A stretch of 64,000 nucleotides of DNA from Streptomyces sp. LaPpAH-108 (GCF_000373625.1 NZ_KB891993.1:434001-498000); one strand, 5' to 3'; positions 17,132 through 26,198 are shown, numbered from the stretch's first letter. Made by a program: numbers and translations. The notes: generated from the sequence alone by a model not told the origin.

Positions 17132-17289
17132 GTCCGCCCCCATCAGATCTCGCCGTTTCCGGGCCCCGCGACCGTACCGGGACCGCTTCCCCCGCCCCGC
17201 GCGCGGGCCTCCCGAACTCCCCTGCCCAGTGCGGGAGAACCGCACGCCGCTCCCCGGCCACCCGCCGGAAACTCGCCCTTTACACGATC

Positions 17290-17417
17290 CAAACGTCGAA
17301 TGGCGTCCATTTTTGCCAAGTTCGCTCGGATTAGCGATCCAAGTTCGCCACCGACACGGAAAACAACCTTCTTATCGGTCTCCCCAACCAGCACATCGTG
17401 GGCTTAACTTATGTGCC
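17290..17417. promoter_or_regulatory. AT-rich divergent promoter region (terD-like / DUF6643)
   Basis: This stretch between the divergent terD-like and DUF6643 genes is clearly richer in A and T than its surroundings and has the inverted element GGAT-N5-ATCC near 17328. It probably holds promoters for both directions, but no hexamer pair can be assigned with confidence. A minus-strand open frame here lacks coding-type third-position bias. Confidence 0.4.
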
Positions 17418-17903
17418 ATGACCTCCCCCCGCTCCACCTATGGCGGCGGCTACTACTCCGCCTCCTTCCCGGACACCCCGATCTACGACTCGCTCGTGGC
17501 CGAGCGGGGCACCCCGCAGATCGCCCCGATCCGAGTCCCGGCCGCCTACGACACGCCCGGCGGGAACCTCCCCGTCGGCAACATGCCGGGCGCCCACATG
17601 GGCGGCAGCAACCTTCCGGCGCTGCCCTCCGCACTGCCCGCCCTCCCGGCCGCCCCGTCGCAGCCGGCTCCCGCGGCCTACGGCTACCCGCAGCAGCAGC
17701 CCGCACCTCTGCAGCAGGCGCCCACCGCGTACATCCCGCAGCAGGCCGCCGCGCCGCGCGGCTACCCGGGGGCGCAGCCCCAGCAGCCGCGCCCCGCCGC
17801 GCCCGGCACGGGGTACGAGGCGATGCGCCCGGCCGCGCCGCGCCCGCCGCAGCAGCCGTACCAGGACCCGTACAACAACCAGCAGCAGTACCGGGGTTAC
17901 TGA
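17418..17903 (+). CDS. DUF6643 family low-complexity protein
   Basis: A 161-residue protein conserved in streptomycetes, of unknown function. The first 45 residues (SPRSTYGGGYYSASFPDTP, then a segment ending IAPIRVP) are the conserved part. The remainder is rich in proline, glutamine, alanine and tyrosine with PQQQP-like repeats and is surely disordered, ending in NNQQQYRGY. No signal peptide or membrane segment is visible. Tyrosine/glutamine-rich tails of this kind suggest a scaffolding or condensate-like role, which is speculation. The next strong signal downstream is a 21-base-pair terminator. Confidence 0.75.
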   Translation: MTSPRSTYGGGYYSASFPDTPIYDSLVAERGTPQIAPIRVPAAYDTPGGNLPVGNMPGAHMGGSNLPALPSALPALPAAPSQPAPAAYGYPQQQPAPLQQAPTAYIPQQAAAPRGYPGAQPQQPRPAAPGTGYEAMRPAAPRPPQQPYQDPYNNQQQYRGY

Positions 17904-18028
17904 TCGGACCACCCCGTGGTCGGTGCCGTCCGGCAAGGTGACGCTACGGGGAGCCGGCCGGAGATCGCTCCGGACGCCGACGGACGACGGGGGGAAAGGT
18001 CGTCACACAGCGCGTGTGCCCACGTCGG

Positions 18029-18071
18029 GACGGACGCCGCCACCGAGTCTGACTCGGTGGCGGCGTCCGTC
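18029..18071. terminator. Very long terminator stem (21 bp)
   Basis: The arm at 18029-18049 is the exact reverse complement of 18051-18071, with only one base between, giving a near-continuous stem followed by CTTTCC. It closes the DUF6643 transcript. Confidence 0.85.
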
Positions 18072-18125
18072 TTTCCGTTCGGGTCGCGGGCGGGGAACCG
18101 GGAGCGGGGTCCGGTCGTTCGCAAA

Positions 18126-18138
18126 GATGAGAATCTCA
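18126..18138. promoter_or_regulatory. Palindrome ATGAGA-A-TCTCAT at gene start
   Basis: Six-base perfect arms around one base end at the first base of the Rv1733c-like gene's ATG. It may be an operator, or a small RNA hairpin that hides the start. Confidence 0.35.
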
Positions 18139-18791
18139 TGAGAGTCGCCCGCCGGACGTGGCACCGTGGGCGAGGGGGTGGGGCCGTGCGTGCGATCAGC
18201 GGTCTGTGGCGCTGGCGGAGCAGTCCGCTGAGCCGTCCGACCGACCGGGCCGAGGCCTGGGTGTGTCTCGTGGCGCTGCTGCTGATCTGTGGTGCCGCGC
18301 CCGCGATCGGCTGGCTGACGGGGGCTGCCGCCCAGGACTCGTTGCGCCGTTCGGTGGCCGAGCAGCGCCACACCCGGCAGCGCGTCCCCGCGACCGTGCT
18401 GCGCCGGATGGTCTACCACCCGCCGGAGACCGATCCCGACGCCGGTTCCGTGCACACGGTCCGCAGCCGGGTCCTGGCGGGCTGGACGGCGCCGGACGGC
18501 ACGCGTCGGCACGGTGCGATCCTCACCGGCCTCAAGTCCCCGCACCGGGGCGACCGTTTCATGATCTGGACGGACCGGCAGGGGCACATGACGAGCCCTC
18601 CGCTGGATACGACCACGGCCAAGGCGCACGCCGTACTGGCCGGATTCGGGGCGGCGTTGCTCGCCGCCGCGCTGATCGAGACGGGCCGTCGGCTGGTGGT
18701 GTGGCGCATGGTCCGCCGCAGGTACGCGCGTTGGGACCAGGCATGGGAGCGCGCGGGCCCCGACTGGGGCAAGGCCGGGACGGGCAGCTGA
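18138..18791 (+). CDS. Rv1733c-family two-helix membrane protein
   Basis: A 217-residue protein of the actinobacterial Rv1733c family. The N-terminal part has the family motif LWRWRSSPLSRPTDRAEAW and a first helix (VCLVALLLICGAAPAIGWL, about residues 49-67). A soluble domain follows with VRSRVLAGWTAPDG and GDRFMIWTDRQG, then a second helix near 168-188 and a WRM-RRRYARWDQAW tail. In mycobacteria Rv1733c is a dormancy-associated antigen; the function is unknown. ATG 18138 is chosen; a GTG at 18186 would remove the basic leader. Confidence 0.78.
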   Translation: MRVARRTWHRGRGGGAVRAISGLWRWRSSPLSRPTDRAEAWVCLVALLLICGAAPAIGWLTGAAAQDSLRRSVAEQRHTRQRVPATVLRRMVYHPPETDPDAGSVHTVRSRVLAGWTAPDGTRRHGAILTGLKSPHRGDRFMIWTDRQGHMTSPPLDTTTAKAHAVLAGFGAALLAAALIETGRRLVVWRMVRRRYARWDQAWERAGPDWGKAGTGS

Positions 18792-19019
18792 CCTGCTTCG
18801 CGGCTCTGGTCAACCCGGCGTCCGCGCACACGCTACGGTGGACCGGCCGACTCCCTTTCGGCATCGACCCGCGCGCGAGCGAGCCGAAGGCCGCGCCGGA
18901 GTCCGGAGCGCACCCGCGCGGGCCCTCGGGGCCGCGGGCGGTCGCCTTCCCGGCATCCGGCGGCGGAGCCCCAGAGGCGGACGAGCACAAGTACCACGAG
19001 GTGGGGGCACAGCAACGCC

Positions 19020-21467
19020 ATGGCACAGGGCACGGTCCAGGTGACGCACACCGGTACGTCGCGGTGGCGGCGCCGCACGGGTGAGTACGCTTCGCTCGCC
19101 GCCGCCCTGGAGGCCGCCGCGGAGGGCGACGTCCTCACCATCGCCCCCGGCACCTACCGGGAGAATCTGGTCGTCGGCCGCCCGGTGACCCTGCGCGGTC
19201 CCGAGGGCGCGCCGGGCTCGGTGCGGATCGCGCCGGTGGACGGGGTGCCGCTGACGGTGCGGGCCTCGGCCGTGGTGCAGGGGCTGCACGTGGAGGGCCA
19301 GGACGGCGCGGCGCCCGCCCTGCTGGTGGAGGACGGCACGCCCGAGCTGACGGATCTGCGGATCGTGACGCGTTCGGCCGTCGGCATCGAGGTGCGCGGC
19401 GGGGCCCGCCCGACGGTGCGCCGCTGCACGGTCGACAACCCGGCCGGTATCGGCATCGCCGTGCTCGACGGGGGCGGCGGGGTGTTCGAGGAGTGCGAGG
19501 TCGTCGCGGCCGGGCAGGCCGGGGTGGCGGTCCGGGGCGGCGCGCGTCCGCGGCTGGAGCGCTGCCGGATCCACCACTCCGCGGGGTCGGGGCTGAGCGT
19601 GACCGGGGAGAACTCCGCTCTGGAGGCGGTCGGTTGCGAGGTGTACGAGGTCCGGGGCTCGGGGGTGCAGATCACCCGGCAGGCGACGGCCCAGCTGACC
19701 GACTGCGCCGTGCACCGCACCTCGGGCGACGGCGTCACGTTGGACACGGACGCCTCGCTGACGCTGGCCGACTGCCGCATCCACGACATCCCGGAGAACG
19801 CGGTCGACCTGCGCTCGCGCTCGATGCTCACGCTGACCCGGACCACGGTGCACCGCTTCGGGCGCAACGGCCTGTCGGTGTGGGACGCGGGCACCCGTGT
19901 GGACGCCAACCAGTGCGAGATCTCCGACAGCACCGGCGACTATCCGGCGGTGTGGGTGAGCGACGGCGCCACGGCGGTGCTCGACTCCTGCCGGGTGCAC
20001 GACGTGCCGGACGCCCTGTTCGTCCTGGACCGGGGTTCGCGGGTGGACGTGGTGGACAGCGATCTCCACCAAGTGCGCAACACGGCCGTGTCCGTGAGCG
20101 ACGGGGCGACCGCGCAGCTGGACGACTGCCGCATCCGCGACGCGGCGACCGGTGCCTGGTTCCGGGACCACGGCAGCGGGGGCACGCTCGCCAACTGTGT
20201 GCTGGAGGGCACCCAGACCGGTGTGATCGTCACCAAGGGCGCCGATCCGTCCCTCGAACGCTGTGTGGTGGAACGCCCTGCCGAGGCGGGTTTCTATGTG
20301 TCCGCCGGAGGTAGGGGCAGCTTCCTGAACTGCCGGGTGAGCGGCAGCGGTGGCTACGGCTTCCATGTGATCGACGGCTGTCGTACGACGCTGCGTGGCT
20401 GCCGCACGGAGCGGTGTGCGCGCGGAGGCTATGAGTTCGCGGACGCGGGCCCCGACTCCGGCTCGGGCACGGGTCCGGTGGTGGAGGACTGCACGAGCGA
20501 CGAGTCCGGTGGCGGCCTGCGGCCCCCCGAGCCGCCGCGCGCGACGGCGGTGCAGACGGCGGCCCCGTCGACCGGCGGGCTGCTCGGCGCGATCCCGGGT
20601 CAGCGCGCCATGGATCCGGAGGCGCCCGTGGTACCGGAGGTGCCGGAGCCCGAGGTCCGCGCGTCCGAGGCGGTGCTCGGTGAACTCGACGCGCTGGTGG
20701 GCCTGGAGAGCGTCAAGCGCGAGGTGCGGGCGCTGACCGACATGATCGAGGTGGGCCGGCGCCGTCAGAGGGCAGGGCTGAAGGCGGCCTCGGTCAAGCG
20801 GCATCTGGTCTTCACCGGCTCCCCCGGCACCGGCAAGACGACGGTGGCCCGGCTCTACGGCGAGATCCTCGCCTCCCTCGGCGTGCTGGAGAAGGGGCAT
20901 CTGGTCGAGGTGTCCCGGGTCGACCTGGTCGGTGAGCACATCGGCTCCACGGCGATCCGTACCCAGGAGGCGTTCGGACGGGCGCGCGGCGGGGTGCTGT
21001 TCATCGACGAGGCGTACGCCCTCTCCCCCGAGGACGCGGGGCGCGACTTCGGCAAGGAGGCCATCGACACGCTGGTCAAGCTGATGGAGGACCAGCGGGA
21101 CGCGGTGGTGGTGATCGTCGCGGGCTACACGGCCGAGATGGAGCGCTTCCTTTCCGTCAACCCCGGTGTGGCGTCGCGGTTCTCGCGGACGATCACCTTC
21201 GGGGACTACGGCCCCGAGGAGCTGCTGCGGATCGTGGAGCAGCAGGCGGACGAGCACGAGTACCGGCTGGCGGAGTCCACTCCGGAGGCGCTGCTGAAGT
21301 ACTTCACGGAGCTGCCGAAGGGCCCCGCCTTCGGCAACGGCCGTACCGCACGGCAGACCTTCGAGGCGATGGTGGAGCACCACGCGGGCCGGGTCGCCCA
21401 GCTTCCCGACCCGAGCACCGACGATCTGACGCTGCTGTACGCGGAGGATCTGCCCGAACTCCCCTGA
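19020..21467 (+). CDS. Right-handed beta-helix / CbxX-type AAA+ ATPase fusion
   Basis: An 815-residue cytosolic protein with two unlike halves. Residues about 20-490 are a pectin-lyase-like right-handed beta-helix built from roughly 20 to 23-residue turns, recognisable by recurrent G-V/I-x-V, DC-I/R and A-x-L-x-DCR steps. A proline-rich linker (515-555) leads into an AAA+ domain of the CbxX/EccA family: LVGLESVKREVRAL, Walker A GSPGTGKTT at 600-608, Walker B VLFIDEAY at 659-666, and a GNGRTARQTFE sensor region. CbxX-type ATPases remodel partner proteins; a beta-helix may bind the client or polymerise. No type VII secretion gene lies nearby. The gene ends four bases from the convergent membrane hydrolase gene. 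Confidence 0.85.
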   Translation: MAQGTVQVTHTGTSRWRRRTGEYASLAAALEAAAEGDVLTIAPGTYRENLVVGRPVTLRGPEGAPGSVRIAPVDGVPLTVRASAVVQGLHVEGQDGAAPALLVEDGTPELTDLRIVTRSAVGIEVRGGARPTVRRCTVDNPAGIGIAVLDGGGGVFEECEVVAAGQAGVAVRGGARPRLERCRIHHSAGSGLSVTGENSALEAVGCEVYEVRGSGVQITRQATAQLTDCAVHRTSGDGVTLDTDASLTLADCRIHDIPENAVDLRSRSMLTLTRTTVHRFGRNGLSVWDAGTRVDANQCEISDSTGDYPAVWVSDGATAVLDSCRVHDVPDALFVLDRGSRVDVVDSDLHQVRNTAVSVSDGATAQLDDCRIRDAATGAWFRDHGSGGTLANCVLEGTQTGVIVTKGADPSLERCVVERPAEAGFYVSAGGRGSFLNCRVSGSGGYGFHVIDGCRTTLRGCRTERCARGGYEFADAGPDSGSGTGPVVEDCTSDESGGGLRPPEPPRATAVQTAAPSTGGLLGAIPGQRAMDPEAPVVPEVPEPEVRASEAVLGELDALVGLESVKREVRALTDMIEVGRRRQRAGLKAASVKRHLVFTGSPGTGKTTVARLYGEILASLGVLEKGHLVEVSRVDLVGEHIGSTAIRTQEAFGRARGGVLFIDEAYALSPEDAGRDFGKEAIDTLVKLMEDQRDAVVVIVAGYTAEMERFLSVNPGVASRFSRTITFGDYGPEELLRIVEQQADEHEYRLAESTPEALLKYFTELPKGPAFGNGRTARQTFEAMVEHHAGRVAQLPDPSTDDLTLLYAEDLPELP

Positions 21468-21471
21468 GCCG

Positions 21472-23817
21472 TCAGCCCGTCGGCGCCTCGTCCTGCTGTG
21501 CCGAGGGGCGCTGTGCGGGCAGTCCGGGGTGGAGGCGGCCGAGCAGCCGGGTCCGCGCGCGGGCGAAGGCGGGGTCGTCCTGGTAGTCGGAGTGGCCGAG
21601 GATCGGGGCGGGCAGCGGGTGTTGGGGGGTGCGGCCGTAGGCGCGGGGGTCGGCGAGCGGTTCGTGGTCGACGTGGGGCTCGCCGGGGACGCGGAGCGGG
21701 CCGCCGATGGGGTCGGTGCGGCGGTAGAGGTTGGTCCAGGGGCCGGTGTCGCGGTGCAGGGCGGCCAGCGCGTCCGGGCCGAAGTGGGCGGGGAACCAGC
21801 GGCCGTAGAGGCGTTCCAGCGGTGAGCCGTAGGTCAGCAGGGCGACCCGTTCGCGGGTGGCGGGGGTGAGCTGCCAGGCCGCCGCGGCGACGAGGACGCT
21901 GCCCTGGGAGTGGCCGGAGAGGACCAGGCGCCCGCCGGTGCGCTCGGTCCAGGTGGCTGTGCGCCAGGTCAGGTCGGGTACGGCGCGCTCGGCGTAGCAG
22001 GGGGGCGCGAAGGGGTGGGCGGCGCGCGGCCAGAAGGTGCCCACGTCCCACAGGATGCCTATGGTGCGCCGGGCGGAGGCGTCCTTGTAGGCGCGGCGGC
22101 CCCAGGTGACGAAGAGCAGCAGACCGAGGCCGACCAGCCAGGACCCGAGGGCCTGCGCGGTCTCGGCGGCGATCCGGACCGGTTCGTCGGCGCTGTGCGC
22201 GGCGCGCGCGGGCGGCAGTCCGGTGGTCAGGGAGCCGGTCAGGGCTGCCGCGCCGAGCAGCAGGATGGTGACGGCGACGACGGCGAGGAGCAGGGGCGCG
22301 CGGTCGGTGAGGGTGGCCATGGCGCGGGTGCGGGCGATGGCGCGGGTGCGGGAGGTGTCCTCGGGTTCGCCGGGGTGCTGGTGGCGCACGCGCGCGCGTT
22401 CGGCGCGGGCCAGGCGCGCGACACGCGCCCCGAGCAGCGCGGTCGTGGCGAGCAGGACCAGGAGCAGCGGGGGGATCGCGGCTGCCTGCCAGGTCAGGGT
22501 GACGGGTGGTCCGGACAGCGAGGAGCGGGTGCCGTCCAGCCAGTCGGCGACGCGCTGGGCGACTCCGCCGGAGGCCACTCCGCCGAGGGCGCAGGCGAGC
22601 AGGGCGACGGCGGGGCCGCCGAGGCCGCGCATGGCGGCGCGGGGGTCGGGGTTGCGGCGGTACAGGTCGTACGCGACGACGGCGAGCGCCACGGCGAGGA
22701 CGCCCTGGACCAGCATGAGCGCGCCGAAGACGGGGTCGCCGGGCAGCCGTCCGGCGGAGTGCCAGCCGGGGCGGGACCAGCCCGCGTACAGCGCGGCGAG
22801 GAGCAGCAGGGCGAGGGCGCCGAGCGGGAGGCCGCGCACGAGGAGGCGGTCGGTCCCGGGGTCGAGGCGTGTCTCGCTGCGTCCCCGGCGGCAGACGACC
22901 AGGGCGACGGTGAGCGCCCAGCCGAGCAGGGCCGCGCCGAGGATCAGGCCCAGGGTGTGGAGGAGGGCGGCATGGTGGTCGTGGCGGAGGGCGGGGAAGG
23001 TGAGGGCGGCGGCGATGGTGAGCAGTCCGGCGGCGGTGTGGGCGGCGCGGAGCCGGGCGCCGAGGCGGCGGCCGTACCAGAAGCCGGGGCTGGCCAGGGC
23101 ACCGGCGTTCGGGTCGGCCTCGGGGGTGCGGGTTATCGGGCGGTGGGACTCGTACGCGCTCCAGGTGCGGTGGGAGAGGTACCAGAGCAGGGCGGTCAGC
23201 GCGGTGGGGACGAGGGCGGCGAGGGCGAGGCGGCGGCCGGGCACGCTCCACCAGCCGTGGCCCGCGGGCGAGAGGAAACGCAGCCAGGAGTGGCGGCCGG
23301 AGCAGGCGGTGACGCCCGCGCACTGCCAGGCGACCAGGTCGAGGGCGACCTCGCAGGCGGCGGCGACCAGCAGCACGGTGAGGGAGAGCGCGGCCAGGCG
23401 GACGAGGAGGCCGTAGAGGCGGATGGTGCGGGTGCGGCCGGGGGCGGCGGGGCGCATCCAGTGGGCGAGGTTGACGACCATGAAGGGCAGGAGCAGGAGC
23501 CACAGGGCGCGGCTGGCGTTGCCGGAGGTGAGGTTGCACCAGACGTACGCCTCCTGGACCGGTTCGCCGCGGGGGCTGGTGCCGGGCGGAGGGTCGGTGT
23601 CGGCTCCGGTGGGCCCGACGTCCCCGGCGCGGCGGAAGACGGCGGCCGTGTCGTCGCCGGTGACGCGGACCGTGCGGGGGTCGCCGAGCATTTTCTCCGG
23701 GGTGGTGCCGCCGACCCCGTGCACCAGGAGTTCCAGGTCGGCCGGGCGTGTCGCCGCGGGTGTCCCGGGGGGACGCGCCGGGTCCGGCGCGGTGGTGCGC
23801 TTCTGCGCGCCTGCCAC
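21472..23817 (-). CDS. Large membrane protein with split lipase-like hydrolase domain
   Basis: A protein of 781 residues (GTG 23817; an upstream GTG at 23943 would add 42). The first soluble strand holds LELLVHGVGGTTPEKML, an oxyanion-hole HG motif like those of lipases. About ten hydrophobic helices follow over the next 500 residues. The C-terminal soluble part then carries the nucleophile elbow GHSQGS and LLTYGSPLERLYGRWFP. The two motifs of one alpha/beta hydrolase are thus separated by a membrane block. It may be a membrane esterase or lipase, but no substrate is indicated. It shares an upstream gap with the divergent DeoR regulator. Confidence 0.72.
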   Translation of the reverse strand: MAGAQKRTTAPDPARPPGTPAATRPADLELLVHGVGGTTPEKMLGDPRTVRVTGDDTAAVFRRAGDVGPTGADTDPPPGTSPRGEPVQEAYVWCNLTSGNASRALWLLLLPFMVVNLAHWMRPAAPGRTRTIRLYGLLVRLAALSLTVLLVAAACEVALDLVAWQCAGVTACSGRHSWLRFLSPAGHGWWSVPGRRLALAALVPTALTALLWYLSHRTWSAYESHRPITRTPEADPNAGALASPGFWYGRRLGARLRAAHTAAGLLTIAAALTFPALRHDHHAALLHTLGLILGAALLGWALTVALVVCRRGRSETRLDPGTDRLLVRGLPLGALALLLLAALYAGWSRPGWHSAGRLPGDPVFGALMLVQGVLAVALAVVAYDLYRRNPDPRAAMRGLGGPAVALLACALGGVASGGVAQRVADWLDGTRSSLSGPPVTLTWQAAAIPPLLLVLLATTALLGARVARLARAERARVRHQHPGEPEDTSRTRAIARTRAMATLTDRAPLLLAVVAVTILLLGAAALTGSLTTGLPPARAAHSADEPVRIAAETAQALGSWLVGLGLLLFVTWGRRAYKDASARRTIGILWDVGTFWPRAAHPFAPPCYAERAVPDLTWRTATWTERTGGRLVLSGHSQGSVLVAAAAWQLTPATRERVALLTYGSPLERLYGRWFPAHFGPDALAALHRDTGPWTNLYRRTDPIGGPLRVPGEPHVDHEPLADPRAYGRTPQHPLPAPILGHSDYQDDPAFARARTRLLGRLHPGLPAQRPSAQQDEAPTG

Positions 23818-24103
23818 TGTTCGCTCGCATTCGTGTGACGCGGTCGGGGTGACGCGACGGCGGCGGTTCCCGTGCCGTACGGGGTCCGGGGCCGTGCGGG
23901 AATCAGGTTCTCCGATTCGGGCACCGCGTACACCCGCCGTCACTTTTCGTTACCGAATCTTCCCGATTCGTGCGACGGCGGCCCGGGTGGGCGCGGCGCC
24001 TATGTGGTCGCACCCCAGGTGGGCGCGGTGACAGCCGGTGGCGCGGCCTATGGGGCGGCGTGACAAGATGAGACGCCCGCATAGCTGCTGCCGGATGGAA
24101 CGT

Positions 24104-24118
24104 CCTGGTCGGACCAGG
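24104..24118. promoter_or_regulatory. Operator-like palindrome CCTGGTC-G-GACCAGG
   Basis: Perfect seven-base arms around one base lie 49 bases before the DeoR regulator's start, in the gap shared with the membrane hydrolase gene. It is probably an autoregulatory site. It resembles the TGGTCTAGACCA core of DasR sites but is one base shorter at the centre. Confidence 0.5.
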
Positions 24119-24166
24119 TGTGCCGGGCGTGTCGGACGAGTGTGGGGCGAAAGGACCGGAGCGTAC

Positions 24167-25024
24167 GTGAGTGAGAATCAGAACCTCCTCGCGGAGCAGC
24201 GCCGCGCCCTGATCGTGGACGAGGTACGGCGCCGGGGCGGGGTCCGGGTCAACGAACTGACCCGCAAGCTCGGCGTGTCGGACATGACGGTGCGCCGCGA
24301 TCTGGACGCGCTGGCCCGTCAGGGTGTGCTGGAGAAGGTGCACGGCGGTGCGGTCCCGGTGGTCGAGGCGAGCACGCACGAGCCGGGGTTCGAGGCCAAG
24401 TCGGGTCTGGAGCCGACCGCCAAGGAGGAGATAGCGCGGGCCGCGGCGCGACTGGTCGCGCCGGGTGCCGCGGTGGCGCTGTCCGGGGGTACGACCACGT
24501 ACGCGCTCGCCCGGCAGCTGCTGGAGGTGCCGGATCTGACCGTGGTGACGAACTCGGTGCGCGTCGCGGACGTGTTCCACGCGGCCCAGCGGGTCTCGGG
24601 GCAGCGGCAGGGCGCGGCCACGGTGGTGCTGACCGGCGGGGTGCGCACGCCGTCCGACTCGCTGGTGGGTCCGGTGGCCGACCGGGCGATCTCCGCGCTC
24701 CACTTCGATCTGCTGTTCCTCGGTGTGCACGGCATATCGGCCGAGGCGGGCCTGTCCACGCCGAACCTGGCGGAGGCCGAGACGAACCGGCGCCTGGTGC
24801 GCTCGGCGCGGCGCGTGGTGGTGGTCGCGGACCACACCAAGTGGGGCACGGTGGGCCTGAGTTCGTTCGCGACGCTGGACGAGGTGGACACCCTCGTGAC
24901 CGACGCGGGGCTGCCCGCCGAGGCCCGCGCGGAGGTCTCCGAGCGGCTGCGGCGCCTGGTGGTGGCGGGCGAACCGGACGAGGACGAGGACGAGGGCGCG
25001 CCGGACGACGCCGAGGAAGCCTGA
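24167..25024 (+). CDS. DeoR/GlpR-family sugar-responsive repressor
   Basis: A 285-residue DeoR-type regulator. The winged helix-turn-helix lies at residues 8-62 (VNELTRKLGVSDMTVRRDLDAL, then KVHGGAVPV), followed by the ribose-phosphate-isomerase-like effector domain with LSGGTTTYALA and LFLGVHGISAEAGLSTPN, and ends in a short acidic tail (DEDEDEGAPDD). The effector should be a phosphorylated sugar. GTG 24167 follows AAGGACCGGA and matches the usual VSENQNLLAEQR opening. No sugar operon adjoins it, so its targets are probably elsewhere, possibly the SIS/aldolase pair at 33-34.6 kb. Confidence 0.88.
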   Translation: MSENQNLLAEQRRALIVDEVRRRGGVRVNELTRKLGVSDMTVRRDLDALARQGVLEKVHGGAVPVVEASTHEPGFEAKSGLEPTAKEEIARAAARLVAPGAAVALSGGTTTYALARQLLEVPDLTVVTNSVRVADVFHAAQRVSGQRQGAATVVLTGGVRTPSDSLVGPVADRAISALHFDLLFLGVHGISAEAGLSTPNLAEAETNRRLVRSARRVVVVADHTKWGTVGLSSFATLDEVDTLVTDAGLPAEARAEVSERLRRLVVAGEPDEDEDEGAPDDAEEA

Positions 25025-25073
25025 CAACGCCCCCCCGACAGCCGACCTGAGCGCCCCCGGAAACGGCACCCGC

Positions 25074-26198
25074 TCAGTCCGGCCAGACCCCCGTCGCCAG
25101 CAGCGTCTCGATCGCGGCCGTGTACGGCGCGATGTCCAGCCCCTGTTCCTCCAGCCAGCTGTCCGAGTAGTACTTGTCCAGGTAGCGGTCGCCGGGGTCG
25201 CAGAGCAGGGTGACGACGCTGCCGGTGCGCCCCGCCGCGACCATCTCGGAGACGATCTTCAGCGCGCTCCACAGTCCGGTCCCGGTCGAGCCGCCCGCCT
25301 TGCGGCCGATGGCCCGCTCCAGGGCGCGTACGGCGGCCACGGTCGCCGCGTCCGGCACCTTCATCATCCGGTCGATGGCGCCGGGCACGAAGCTGGGCTC
25401 CATGCGGGGCCGTCCGATGCCCTCGATCCGCGAGCCGCAGTCGCAGGTGACGTGGGCGTCGCCGGTGGTCCAGCCCTCGAAGAAGCAGGAGTTCTCCGGG
25501 TCGGCGACACAGACGCGGGTGTCGTACTGCATGTAGTGGACGTAGCGGGCGAGGGTCGCGGAGGTGCCGCCGGTTCCGGCGGTGGCGACGATCCAGGCGG
25601 GCACCGGGAAGCGTTCCAGGGCGAGTTGGCGGAAGGTGGACTCCGCGATGTTGTTGTTGCCGCGCCAGTCGGTGGCCCGCTCGGCGTAGGTGAACTGGTC
25701 CATGAAGTGGCCGCCGGTCTCGGCGGCCAGGCGCGCGGACTCCTCGTACATGGTGCGCGGGTCGTCCACGAAGTGGCAGCGCCCGCCGTGGAATTCGATG
25801 AGGCGGCACTTCTCCGCGCTGGTGGTGCGCGGCATGACCGCGATGAACGGCACGCCGATCAGGCTCGCGAAGTACGCCTCGGAGACGGCGGTCGAGCCGC
25901 TGGACGCCTCGATGACCGGGCGGTCCGGGCGGATCCAGCCGTTGCACAGGCCGTAGAGGAAGAGGGAGCGGGCGAGGCGGTGTTTGAGGCTGCCCGTCGG
26001 GTGGGTCGACTCGTCCTTCAGGTACAGGTCGATGCCCCAGTGCTCGGGCAGCGGGAAGCGCAGCAGATGGGTGTCGGCCGAGCGGTTGGCGTCGGCCTGG
26101 ACCTTGCGGACGGCCTCTTTCAGCCAGTCGCGGTAGGCCGCGTCGCTGCGGTCGACGTCGAGGGTGGCCCCCGCCCGGGCCGGTGGGGTGGTGCTCAC
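25074..26198 (-). CDS. PLP-dependent cysteine desulfhydrase/cysteine synthase-like (Cds1 type)
   Basis: A 374-residue fold-type II PLP enzyme. It resembles the actinobacterial Cds1 (Rv3684) group, which releases sulfide from cysteine, rather than classical CysK. The PLP lysine is Lys72 in [26 protein letters not shown] and [14 protein letters not shown] bind substrate and phosphate, and a [14 protein letters not shown] segment is a subgroup mark. The GTG start at 26198 has an AAGGAG sequence at correct spacing on the minus strand. The role would be cysteine breakdown and sulfide release. The gene is single and faces away from the small hypothetical gene at 26554. Confidence 0.82.
   Translation of the reverse strand: MSTTPPARAGATLDVDRSDAAYRDWLKEAVRKVQADANRSADTHLLRFPLPEHWGIDLYLKDESTHPTGSLKHRLARSLFLYGLCNGWIRPDRPVIEASSGSTAVSEAYFASLIGVPFIAVMPRTTSAEKCRLIEFHGGRCHFVDDPRTMYEESARLAAETGGHFMDQFTYAERATDWRGNNNIAESTFRQLALERFPVPAWIVATAGTGGTSATLARYVHYMQYDTRVCVADPENSCFFEGWTTGDAHVTCDCGSRIEGIGRPRMEPSFVPGAIDRMMKVPDAATVAAVRALERAIGRKAGGSTGTGLWSALKIVSEMVAAGRTGSVVTLLCDPGDRYLDKYYSDSWLEEQGLDIAPYTAAIETLLATGVWPD

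Noticed and set aside
17143..17394. Minus-strand frame of 83 codons upstream of the TerD gene
   Set aside because: Third-position GC is only about half in its first part, unlike all real genes here; the stretch is better explained as promoter DNA.
19020..23817. A type VII secretion or antiphage island around the EccA-like ATPase
   Set aside because: No EccB, EccC, EccD, WXG100, toxin or nuclease genes are present; the neighbours are ordinary conserved streptomycete proteins.
24104..24118. A true DasR (dre) site
   Set aside because: The arms match but the centre is one base too short, and there is no N-acetylglucosamine gene adjacent.
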